A DNA stretch of 64,000 nt from Pseudoscleropodium purum (lineage: Eukaryota; Streptophyta; Bryopsida; Hypnales; Brachytheciaceae), in the NCBI GenBank assembly GCA_963969395.1, contig OZ017795.1, forward strand, positions 37,863,063 through 37,927,062, written 5' to 3'. The position numbers and the translations under genes were made by a program. Shown here one piece after another: positions 33,430 to 44,156 of this stretch. Below the pieces are notes generated by a model. It worked only from the letters and a program-made list of their open reading frames with translations, ran no database searches and had not been told where the DNA came from. Position 1 is the stretch's first letter. Every line of letters begins with the position of its first letter.

Positions 33430-35013
33430 ACAATACAATTGAATTTTCAGTACACTCACACTATGCACCTTCACTTTGTGCATCCACTGTATCGGCTGCC
33501 AGCCGATACAACCTCTCAGTCCCTAAACCCTACCGTTGGAAGACATTTCTAGAAATTCCTAAGTCAACCGTCCCAGGATCATATCGGCTGCCAGCCGACA
33601 TAGCTTAAGCTCAGGCTCCTAGTGAGTGCTGCAATGTATGTCGGCTGCTAGCCGATATAGCAAGTAATAGGTGCCTCAGAATCTCAATGGCTATCCTATA
33701 TGATATAGCAAATGACAGTGTATCGGTTGGCAGCCGATACATGTAGTGAAAAGTACCTCTCAATCGCCAAATCGGAGGACGCCATCGCTAATGGACTCTG
33801 TCACTTATCGGCTGCTGAAGATGACTTGTCGGCTGCTGAAAAAGCACGCTTGCTTCACTCTCCTTCACTGTCGGCTGGCCAAAAATGCATATCGGCTGCG
33901 CTAAGATGTATTGGCTGCTGCTTTGCTTTGCGAGGGGATGTCAGCTGCAAGCCGGACTAAAGGAGGGAGAATGGCAGAGTGAGAGTGAGTGAGGCTGAGA
34001 GTGAGTGAGAGTGAGTGAGAGTGAGTGACAAAGAGAGAGTAGGAGACGCAAATGGCAAATGAGAGAAAATGAAAGTGGCCAGGGGTGTATACCCCCTAAA
34101 CCCTCGGCTGCCAGCCGGTAGGCGCAATCATGACAAACCGAGTCCGTTCTTCCATAAATTTCATCCATCGCAGGTTTTCATCCGTTAGCATGTACTCCAC
34201 ATCCAGCAAAGTACATGGAAGTTACGAACACTCATTACAGAGATGCGTACGTTTCCCAACACGATCTCTTGATGTACGAACTTGTCTCTCTTGCAATCAC
34301 CACAACTTCATCCTCTTCCAGATTCAAATTTCAGGCGCCAAATTCAGTTTCAGGCTTGCTCACCTAGGATCAAATCTTGGAGGACTTCCATTTTCATTTT
34401 CATTTGCCCCACACACGCACTCAGAGCGTCCAAGAACCGTCAGGGAATTGTAGTGGCTTGTTGTAGAATGTTTATGAGGGATGCAACGTGACAGGGAATT
34501 CAGTAGACCTCAGTTCAGTGCAGCATTGAGTAGTCTTCGGGTTCAGGAAGCACTCTTTGACAGTTGTTATTTGGCGTTTAGGCTTATGTAGAATTTGCAG
34601 TAGGATTTGAATTGCTCCAAGCTACATTTGAATTGCAGTAGGATTCTAATTGCAGTAGTAGTCAGGAGCATTCTCGAAAATTAGTTGCTTGACAGAGGTT
34701 CAGGATTTCCTATTCGGTTGCACATGTGTTTCCATTTCATTATTTTTACTGGTCAGAGCATCTGTGGACAGTGCCTAGATCATAGGAAGCGCAAAATCTA
34801 GCTTCGTGCATGATCCCCAAAGTTCTAGCTGTACGGTCCTGCCTCTGTGCTTGATCGTACGGACAGTGGTATCGACTGCCAGCCGATACCAATTTCTATA
34901 TCAGGAAGGTCGTGAAGCACCAGGTACATAGACGTATCGGCTGCTAGCCGATAAGGTCATCACGGGTCTGACAGAGATTTTGACATAGTGGGTTCTGACT
35001 CCGATTTCAAATC
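33430..35013. promoter_or_regulatory. Central divergent control region of the element
   Basis: It lies between the leftward ParB-like gene and the rightward DDE-like gene and has no long frame of its own. It holds 7 of the 19 palindromes plus at least four half-sites (33806-33945), the densest stretch in the element. I infer it contains both promoters. Start sites are not visible. Confidence 0.45.
33965..34052 (+). repeat. GAGT-rich microsatellite
   Basis: Repeats of GAGTGAGA and GAGTGAGT units with a few interruptions, followed by AAAGAGAGAG. A simple repeat within the element's central region. Confidence 0.8.
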
Positions 35014-38000
35014 ATGAGTGGATCTGATGACTGGACATCGGGTGCGAGTCCTACTGAGGCATTCACGAAAAATGGAGGCTCGGGAAGACTGAAAATGCAG
35101 AAGGGAGTTGTTGTAGCTCTTACACTGGAAGGATTATACTACTCCCGAAGGGCGGTCATAGAAAGGGTGGTGAGCTGCGATCCCTACCTCGTACGCGTTC
35201 ATGTCCTAGACGTTCCAAATAACCTCGATTTGCCTCTTTCGTTTCTTGAGGGAGACATGGTATTCCTGCGACACTGCCCGAGAAGGTCAATCGTGTGGGA
35301 GGCAGAGAACATCTATCCCCATGCAGAGTCTGAAGGGTCTTCTTCTGCTGGTGTCGGCCGGCAGCCAATACAAGTGGTCACAAATGAAAAACCCATACAA
35401 CAATTCCTGTCACTCACTGTCAATATGGATGTCTCACTACTGCAGACTGTGGGCACGAATCTGTTGTATGCTGGTGTAGGTACAATTGTACAATGCTCTC
35501 CGAAGGGTTATTGGGAAGGCTTTCGCGTTCCACACAGCTTCTTCCTCGTTGTGAAGCTATTGCACGTCGTCGATGATTTCCAGGATCAGAGTGCTTATTG
35601 TGAGATTCCTGAATTCATGACACTCAAACACTGTGTTGGATTCAAAATACTCTGGAGTGGTTATAAGGTCAGACCAATCAAGACCTCCGTCCCAATAACC
35701 AAGATTGTCGGCTGCCAGCCGACAAGAGAACCTACGACCCATTTCATGCAGGCTCAAGTCGATGGTAACTACGAGAGTGGTGGGAGTTCGAACGATGTAC
35801 AGGTAGAATTATGTGATCCGGGAACACAGCTAGTACTTCCTACTACATCAGATGAAGACGAGCGAGATGATAGGCTCTATTCGTCCGACGATGACAGCCG
35901 CGGGTCTGCAGAGGATCACCGCGATGTTCATGGTTACAGTACCTTTGGCACTGCCGTGTCCGACACAAGTGTTGCTGACAGCATGGATCATTCGGACGCG
36001 TTTAGAGCTGATATTCAAAGTGGAGATAATGGCCATCCGGATGGAATGCAAGCTGGGCTTCCAATCCCAGATAGACCGCTCTGGAGAAATCAATACTGTG
36101 AACTTCTCAATGACGACTTCTCGGTTCTCGGAAGAGCCATGATCCAAGTCTGCCTACTAGATGAGGCCTGCGATGATGGCGTCCTGGGCGACACGGATGT
36201 CGGGGTCATGTTCGTATCGGACAATGACGATCTGCAAATGAAAACCATGCGCTGGAGGCTCACACACACAAGGTTGGAGGGTGGAAGGCTACTATTTGAA
36301 ATTATCACGCTCTGCTCAGAGGCTGCTCTATTGAATGAGTCGGACGATAACGGAATGCAGGGGGTACCGAGGAATCCATACCGCTCTGTGCGCAGAAGGG
36401 TGATTCCCAAGGATCACGAAAGCCAATCCAGGCTGCAAATGAAGACCTCGGAGACGGAGGTACGTAAGGTCAGCTCACAGAAGTGTTGTAAGCTCAGATG
36501 CTGCTAGACGTTTCCCTGGGAGGACACGAGGTCTATACGACGAAAGTTCTTCGCTTGCACATTCGAGAGTAGAAGGGAGGTAGCATATGCGGTGCAGAGT
36601 CAGCTTCATGCAGGGGTTATTCCAGGAAAAAAATTCATTACTCTTGCAAATACAGACGTCTGCGAGAACACATGGTATATCATTCATGGGGTATCGAGGT
36701 CGGCCTATCATGTTTACAAGGCTGCGGCCGTGGGAGGATCCGTTAACGACTCGCATGGAAATGCAGGGGCCCGACGGCCACGGCCACAAACAATCCAAGC
36801 TCAAGCAACCCTCAAAACGATCATCGACGACAATGCCGACAAAATGCCAAACGAGTTCAGAATGGTTGGAAATAAACGCGTCGACAATCTCAAGGTCCTC
36901 CCCTCTGCAATGAATTGGGATCACATGCGCGAACAAGTCAATTATGTAAGTCCATCATCTGCCTCTTCGTCTACAGTAGAAAAGTCCTTTTATCGGCTGC
37001 CAACCGATACAATCATGTCTGGACTTTGAATGTAGAAGCCATTGATCTTTCCTTTCTATAGGCCGTCATTTGCAGTTCTGTCGGTTGCCAGCCGATACAA
37101 CTCTATAGTCTTCCATGGAAACTCATCCATGAAGTCATGTTCTTCAGGTCAATGGAATATGCAATATGAAGCCGGTCTCGCAATCTACTATCAACCGCCT
37201 TCGGAATGCTCATTTCAAAAACGTAGAGGTCAAGGCCGTAGGGAGCAATTTCTCAAAATGCACATAATGTGACTTCCTGGTAGAGTTCATTGCAAAATAT
37301 CCAAGAGGTTGTGATGAGTGGCAGGCCCTGGTCGATGACAAAGAGAGACATCTCAATTACCAGCGCGCTTGTAGAAATGTATACAGTGGATGGACCACGC
37401 AGTCGGTGCAAAATCCATCAGAGTTCCTCTGTATTATTCATGACAAAATGGACACCACAAAGACTGCCATTCCGAGGATGCAGCGCATCACCAAGGCCAC
37501 CGCAGGGCTAGGGCAAATACCAATCTCGTGTACTGGAATGCTCACACATGGACATGGAGATGGCGCGTATGCACATTACTCCACATCACTCTGGCCTGGG
37601 GATTCAAATTTCACAATTTCGTCCATCTGCAGGGTCCTCAAGGCCCTAGAACTACCACCTGTTCGGGAGTCTAAGATCCTCTTCTCGACTCCACCGCTAA
37701 ACACCTTCTTTGAGGCTCTACTTCATGGGAAATCGAGATGCAACTCGTCAATCCCGCAGGCCTCGGACATGGTGATCAACGTAGCGAGACCAAGACGACC
37801 TCAGGTCCCACTTCCGAGGAAACTGTTCTTGCAACTCGACAATTCAGCAAAGGACAACAAAAATCGATTCTTCATGGCTTTCTGCTCACTGCTCATTGCC
37901 AGGCGCATATTCAAGGAAATTTCAGTGGGGTTCCTTATTGTCGGGCATACGCACGAGGACATTGATGCACACTTCAGTTATCTCTCTAAACTGATCAAAA

Positions 38001-39166
38001 AGAAGAACACATACGTACTTGCGGATCTCATGAAGGCGTTCATGGATTCACAGAAGACTGTAGCCTTCATTCCAGAGTTCGTGCAAGAAGTGGCGGACTT
38101 CAAATCATACTTCAAGGGCTTCCATCATGATGGGGTGAACAAAATCATCGGGCTCAAAGATAAACACCTCTTCAAGTTCTACGTCGTGGAGGATGGTGTG
38201 GATCGTGGATGGCCGGTCATGAGGTACAAGCTCAGGGCCACAGATTCTTCGTGGCTACCTCTTGGCGCACCTGTCAAAATGTGGACAACGGACGAAAATG
38301 GACAACCCAATATTCCACAGGGGGACCCTTGACCTGTGCCTTTCAAGGCACTCTGGGGGAATGTGGACATTAATACCAGAAGGCGAAATGCAGAAAAGGA
38401 AGTCGCAAGGGCTACAGAGTGCAATGAGAAACAGACATTCATCAAAAACGGAATAGCAAAGTTCATTGAGTTCTGGAAATCGGGAATGGCCAGAGATAGA
38501 CGGTACGCACAGGAAATGGCAGGCTGTGTGGCTTACTAGGAAAGAATTCAATCAGAGATCAATTCGGCGTTGCCTCAAACTCCTACATTGCTTCAAGAAG
38601 GATTATGGCCGCTCTCTGACTGGACAAGAGATCACACATCGACTTTTGTAGACAAGGGGGCGGAGGAGAATTATTCAGTAGACACCACTCCGAAGGACGA
38701 AGGGGATCCCACTCCATATTGCGGACCTGTGAAGGACAGGCTGCGCTTGAGATTCAATCCATTCAGGGATGTTCTGCTCGGAGACTTTGTTCTTTGTCGA
38801 CCATGTCACAACAATCATCTGCCTGTCTGGCTGGGACGGGTACTTCAATGTGTGGACATGTCTCCGGGGCCCATGTATGGTAATTTTAAAATTGAGTGGT
38901 GGACTCTGATGAAAGCCAAGAGGGAGTCAAAAGCGCTCATTGCGAGGGAGTGCTGGACCCGAAGATGGCACAAGGAACTCTGTCTTCCGTAGATGGTCCA
39001 TGTCAACATTGTCTTGTACTCGCACAGAATGCCCTCGCATGCAAAGAAAGGACCTCCCACATCTCATGTCATCCCGGAGGCATCCGTTGCTGCTGCTATT
39101 GCGAATCTGGAGGCCGTGGGGGCAGCTTTAGATAGAGATGCAGACGAGGGCGGAGAGGATTACTGA
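35014..39166 (+). pseudogene. DDE-type transposase-like protein (DUF7869-like core), three exons, four in-frame stops
   Basis: Exons 35014-36459, 36508-36945 and 37148-39166 join in phase 0, and the frame then runs to a final TGA at 39164-39166. The core shows HDKMD, LDNSAKDNKN and VGHTHEDIDAHFS in order, the acidic-residue layout of the domain I know as DUF7869, which is found in many uncharacterised transposon proteins. The N-terminal 480 residues are novel to me, with an acidic linker (DEDERDD). Stops interrupt the frame at 37265 (TAA), 38330 (TGA), 38537 (TAG) and 38990 (TAG), yet there is no frameshift and recognisable family sequence resumes after each. Two palindromes lie in exon 1 (35352, 35706) and two in intron 2. 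This copy cannot make a full protein without recoding. Confidence 0.75.
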
Positions 39167-39640
39167 CATATCGCCTCGGACCTATCGGTTGCCAGCCGAT
39201 ACAATAGTTTAGCTCTGGAGTTGTGTCACCATCACATTGCTAGACGGATCCGAGTCCTCGCTGTAGGTGTCGGCTGCCAGCCGATACTAAGGGCTTCGTT
39301 GCATGTCGATCACATGGTTCTTGAACAGGATGTTTTCACTTCAGGATGATTACATGCATATCCACAATATTTACTCATTTGTAGATGTGCCTTCATATCT
39401 TATAGGTTGTGACTATAGGTCTTATGACTAGTCCATTTTGACATTTTTAATATGTATCCGTTGGCTGCTGACAAATCACATTTATTTGAATCTCCTATGG
39501 GGACCATGTTACAACTGTTTTATCTTCAATGCACAGGCGATTTGCTCATTTCTCTATCTTTCATGTTCGTTGTCCTGCTTTTTGGTTTTGCGCACTTTAC
39601 TGTGCTGTCTTATCGGTTGCCAGCCTATATGTCAATGGAC

Positions 39641-40138
39641 ACGGGATGGGTACACGGTCATAGGCACCGGTTCTGCTATTGCATAAAAACCGGTCCAAAA
39701 TACAACAATCCACTTTTTTTTTGTACCCTTGGTTCTTCTGAACAAGGTGTGGGTGGGCTACCGACACTTTTTAATCATTTGAAGCATGTTCTCTACCTTT
39801 TTTAATGTGGTATGGACTATGAATTTGTCCATAATTTGTGCAATTGTCCATAATTAGTTAAATATAGGTTATTTGTATTGTGTTCAAAAGTCAAATGGCC
39901 TACCACAAGCTCCAAATTGTGTTCAATGTCATGATGCAAAACTCTAAATCTACCTATTGTAGAATGGTTAATTTTGTGTTTTGTTATCCCTTTTAGCTAA
40001 AGTGAGGCTCTTGATTCCAATATGAATTTAAATTTTTCAAATTTCATCATTTGTTGTAGTAATAAATTCTTGCATTTTTGCCTTGGTGAAAATTTTACCA
40101 ATTTAGATTTGGTCTGATTTTGCCAAGGATCTACAACT
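39641..40138. other. AT-rich spacer between the two mobile elements
   Basis: No coding signal. It should contain the right end of the large element, but I could not identify a terminus. Confidence 0.4.
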
Positions 40139-40399
40139 TTGCACTACTAGAAATGCACGACCAAAACAACAAAAAATCAACTAATTTATGTTATTTGGGA
40201 CGATACAATGATCATTTTGTAAATTTCTATGAAAATCAACAGAATGGCAAATACTTTTTGTTGATTTCTATAGTGCAATGACCAAATCAAAAAGTTTTTG
40301 TTGGATTTGAAATCTTTGGAATCTTTTTGGAATCTTTGGAATCTTTGAGAATCTAAGTATAATGATTTAAAAAAAACTTAGACATGAAAAATTCAGTCT

Positions 40400-40765
40400 T
40401 TTTTCAATTCAGCAGACTTTGGAGTCCATTCTCTCATAGTAGAATAAAAAATTTCACAAAACTTATAACTGAAAAAAGTTAAAAATTCAAGATAAACTTC
40501 ACCTCCAAAAATCCGTTTGTGATTTTGATCCTCCAATCAAAAGTTATAGACAAAAATCAGAGAGGGGTAGTTAGGAACATTTATTTTGACATTTTCAAAC
40601 ATTCTCTCTGATGTTTGTTCATAACTTCTTATTGGAGACTCAAAATCACAAAAGGATTTTTGGAGGTAAAATTTAGCTTGAATTTACAACTTTTCTTATT
40701 TCCAAGTTTTTTGGAAAAATGTGTTTTACTATGACTAAATGACCTCCGAAGTCCGCTGAAAATAT
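40400..40765. repeat. Foldback (about 160-bp arms) inside the CACTA element
   Basis: The segment from GCAGACTTTGGAG (40412) to CAGAGAGGG (40566) pairs with the segment from CTCTCTGAT (40605) to TCCGAAGTCCGCTG (40758). The best-matching parts are CCTCCAAAAATCC and GTGATTTTGA and their complements. Foldbacks like this can yield long hairpin RNA. Confidence 0.75.
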
Positions 40766-40834
40766 AAAACACATGAAAAAACAATGAAAAAACTAAATAT
40801 ATAAATTTCTAACTCTTATGTGGTCACCTAAGTA

Positions 40835-40930
40835 TTTGGGTGGTTTAGTGGTTGGAACTTTGGACCTCCAAATATGAGGTTCAAAGTTTGAATCCCCTTG
40901 GAGGTACCCACCCACATGGCGGTTGCTTGG
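40835..40930 (+). repeat. tRNA-derived (SINE-like) segment inside the CACTA element
   Basis: An A-box-like TGGTTTAGTGG (40841) and a B-box-like AGTTTGAATCC (40885) stand 44 nt apart, in the arrangement of a pol III internal promoter. No complete tRNA fold is visible, so I read it as a SINE head or tRNA relic captured by the element. Confidence 0.45.
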
Positions 40931-41136
40931 GTAGAAAAAAAGTTGATTTTAAATGAGCACCGCCCAAAAAAATTAAAAAATTAAGTTAAATTATTTTTTG
41001 AATTTTTTCAAAACAACAAAAAAAATCAACAAATTTCAATTTGATTTTGTCCAAAACAACACCTCTAAAATGAATGAATCCTTCAACAGATTTGAGTTGA
41101 AATTCTGTTGTTTTGGTCAGGAATTTTCTAGTAGTA

Positions 41137-41639
41137 TTGGCCTAGTAGCATTGATCTTGACACACCAATGAGGTGGTTGATACACCAATGAGGTGGTCTC
41201 AAGTATTAACTGAAGGTATTTACTACAAGGGGCTTAACCCTTCATCACCAAAGTCTCATTTAGGTTCAAAAACACCTTTGCTTTTAAATTAATATAGATG
41301 TGAATTTCACTGAGTTATAAAGATCCTAACTATACAATCTTGTAGTGAATATGTTCTAGATGATATGAATCAAATTTGGAGTCATTTGATTGTATAGATT
41401 GAAAGATTATAATGTTTTAGTGTTGAAAAAGGATGCTGAAATTTTCTAAGCAACACACTTGGAGGTGAAATTTGATTTCTAAACTTACTCAAATGAAAAA
41501 TTTTAAACTACAAATTTATTTTAAAAAAACATAAAAACACATTAGTGAAAAAAAATATCAATAAATTGACTCAATGTGTTTGCAAAATGGCTTGCAAATG
41601 TCAAAAAATAGGTAAGAAAAGTTGTAGAAAATACATATG
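41137..41639. other. AT-rich intergenic, nothing recognised
   Basis: No coding signal. A 20-bp phrase (ACACCAATGAGGTGGT) is repeated at about 41162 and 41182. Confidence 0.4.
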
Positions 41640-42125
41640 AGGCTGAACCAAAAACGCAAAACTTTTGGGATTGATATGAAATTTTAGTCACACAAACAAG
41701 ACTAATATGCGCAACTTTTCCAAAATTTTTTATTGGAAACAGACATTATATGGAGAAGAAACAAGTTGCTGAAGTTCACTATAATCCAAATATATTAGGA
41801 TTTTGAACTTCGAATTACTCCCAAACCATCAAAGAAACTTGGATTGACATGAAAATTTTATTACAATAACTAGACTAAAAGGGGAACATAACACAACAAA
41901 TTTTATTGAAAACAAACATTGGAAGAAGGAGATAAAACCTCACAAAGTTACAACTATCAAATATAGTTTGGTGGACTCAAATTGAACTTGTGCACTTTGA
42001 TTGGCTTCTCATTACTTTGTACATCTTGGATTGATTCGAAAATCCTACCACAAAAACTAGAAGAGAGAGCGCAACTTCTCCAACAACTTTTATTGAATTT
42101 AGACATTGGATGCAAAAGTTATAGG
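41640..42125 (+). repeat. Degenerate tandem repeat, three units
   Basis: Units starting near 41655, 41835 and 42020 share the order: a TTGGATTGA-like phrase, a GAAAATTTTA-like phrase, ACTAGA, CAACTT, TTTTATTGAA, ACATTGGA. They are heavily diverged, with a spacing of about 180 bp. Confidence 0.5.
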
Positions 42126-42444
42126 ACTTTGAAAACTATGTGAGGACACTTTTGGTCCCTTGCGGCAATGAGGGATTAATACCATATTCCATACAACTAT
42201 GGTGGTCTCAAATGACTTCATTATCATATGAAAACTTAAAAATTTCCTTGGGAGAAGGATTATGTTGATTTCTTACAAAGTCTATCTTCTAATGGAGATA
42301 TCAAGTATGGAATTTACCATCTAAATTAAGGTAGACAATTCCATTCTACCAAACCCATTCTATTTGTTGCCTAATTTCATCATCCTACTTTTGGCCCCAC
42401 TATAAGGGGTAACGCGGATAATGTGTCAATCCTTTAATGGTGAA

Positions 42445-42640
42445 TACTTAAATGTCATTGGATACATGGAAAGGTGATTATGGTTTATAGGATGTTTATG
42501 ACTCTACTTTTAAATATCATTGAATACATGGAAAGGTGATCATGGGTTGTTTACAGGATGTTTATGACTCAACTTTTAAATATCATTGAATACATAGAAA
42601 GGTGATCATGGGTTGTTTATAGGATGTTTATGACTCCACT
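42445..42640 (+). repeat. Minisatellite of about 65 bp, three units
   Basis: Three consecutive units contain ACATGGAAAGGTGAT, then ATGGGTTGTTTA, then GGATGTTTATGACTC; the first is the most diverged. Confidence 0.8.
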
Positions 42641-43272
42641 CTGTAAGGGATTTTGAATGATTTTATAATTTTAGAGGAAACCACTTCAAAAATTCATAGA
42701 ATTTATAATTATAATTGAAAAATTATAATTCCACTTGAGTTTATTCCTCAAACAAGTGTACACTTATGAAAAATTTGTGCGCCTCTTAGAATTGACCCCA
42801 CAATATTCACATTGTGAATCAAGGAGGTAATAGGCTTGTCTACCTTACGTCCAAGAGACTTAAATAGGTGTTACATAGTTGAGCCATTCCCAACAGACGC
42901 TTCGTCCATTCACGCCGGTGTTTCAGAACCCGGATTTAACCTTCCTTCGTAGCCCCACCAGGCCGTGGTGGCTCCGACAGGGACCGACGTGGCAGAGAGT
43001 GGTCTCCCTGCACTTGTTTCACGCCCTGAAGCTTGTCATTCCTGGAACCCCGTTTGTGAATTTCACATGCTCGTCTGAGATTTCTCCTCGTATTCCATCA
43101 TCTGTGCTTCCTGTGAAGAAATTGGGAAGGATTTTCGACTTCTGGGGATCCGTGATTGATTCGTAGCGACCCAATTGGGAAGGAGTCTCTGTGTTGAGGA
43201 TAGTCGTCGCACACGAAGCTCAAGATTCTTGCAAGCATTTTACAAGAGTGGGAGTGAATGTTGTGTGCGAGC

Positions 43273-44124
43273 ATGAATCCTTTCATGCAGTGCTCTCGCC
43301 CTCTGAGGGCAGTCTTGAGGCATGACAGTCGACGCTGTCTCTTGTCAAGTATGTATGCTACTTTCTTCCTCTCATCCGCTGGTTTTGAGCTATAAATTTC
43401 GTAAATTCATTTGTTGTAGGTAGCGATCATTGGACCAATTGGCCTGAAGGAAAGTAGGGTTGGAAGATCGTGTTAAAGTTTTGTAAGCACAAGTTCGTTT
43501 ACTCTGTTTTGTCAGCATTGCGGGAGCTTAGTGAGGAGCAAGGACCTCGCTTAATTTCACCAGGTTTTGGAGGCAGACCGTCAGGTCATCGCTGCCAATT
43601 GCTGTCGCTTCAGCTGAAACAAATCGGAGGCGCAAACACCGCACATACGCAATTTGCACTTGCGATTCATGTGACCCGAGCTGTGAACCAAGAGACAGGC
43701 ACGATCACAAAGGAAGGGGTGACACTAGAAGGGAAACAGTACGAGTATATTCATGCGACTGCCGAGGGCGATGGCACGGTGGGATTGGTGACGTTGGACA
43801 GGCCCAAGACTTTGAATGCTCTCTCGCACGCCCTTATGGTGGAGGTTGTGGATGCCTTGCAGACCTTCGATGCTTCCTCACAGGCAAGTGTTAGCAATTT
43901 CGAAACACATGCTTTTCCATATCTCACTTTCAGATTCTAACTTCAGAAGTTGTGTAAATAACTTCAGGAGTGTTTTGGCCTTTTGGGTGTTCGTTCAGTA
44001 ATAGTTATTGTACCTGTTGCATGCATTTGTGATCATAAAGACCATAAGGATTGGCACGGGATATCTCATTAGTTATATAGGTTAGTAGAAGACCAACTGC
44101 TCTCGTCTCTTCGGAGACATCTGA

Positions 44125-44156
<32 letters not shown>

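Larger units (their letters stand above)
29470..39629. repeat. 19-bp palindrome TATCGGCTGCCAGCCGATA, about 19 dispersed copies
   Basis: Near-complete copies start at 29470, 29853, 30495, 31924, 32516, 33490, 33582, 33639, 33721, 34102, 34870, 34935, 35352, 35706, 36991, 37079, 39183, 39268 and 39611; half-sites cluster at 33806-33945. The consensus is T(A/G)TCG(G/A)(C/T)TG-N-CA(G/A)CCGA(T/C)A, symmetric around one central base. Copies lie in spacers and introns, and in three places inside coding frames, where they read (I/V)GxQP. Distances between copies vary, so they are not tandem. They look like binding sites for a dimeric protein, probably encoded by the element. Confidence 0.9.
28530..39640. 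mobile_element. Large transposon-like element with dispersed palindromes and divergent gene blocks
   Basis: The block is defined by three things: a 19-bp palindrome scattered from 29470 to 39629 and not seen elsewhere in the window, gene-like frames running outward from about 33.4 and 35.0 kb, and a rightward protein with a DDE-like core. Protein-coding GC is clearly above the flanks. Ends, terminal repeats and target duplications were not found, so the limits given are those of the outermost recognisable parts. All genes carry in-frame stops, so this copy looks inactive. Confidence 0.6.
40142..41136. mobile_element. Non-autonomous CACTA (En/Spm-type) element, 995 bp
   Basis: The left end begins CACTACTAGAAATGCACGAC, continuing CAAAACAACA. 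The right end, read inward, begins TACTACTAGAAAATTCCTGA then CCAAAACAACA. Both sides are flanked by TTG (40139-40141 and 41137-41139), the 3-bp target duplication typical of CACTA elements. The right terminal base departs from the usual C. There is no transposase. The interior holds a long foldback and a tRNA-like segment. Confidence 0.8.

Noticed and set aside
36973..37029. Reading through the donor at 36945 to extend exon 2 of the DDE-like gene
   Set aside because: The extension runs into a palindrome and a stop, while splicing at TAT|GTAAGT to 37148 keeps phase.
42879..43166. 95-codon frame upstream of the hydratase
   Set aside because: Begins at TTG, does not splice in phase to the hydratase, and lies where its promoter and 5' UTR should be.
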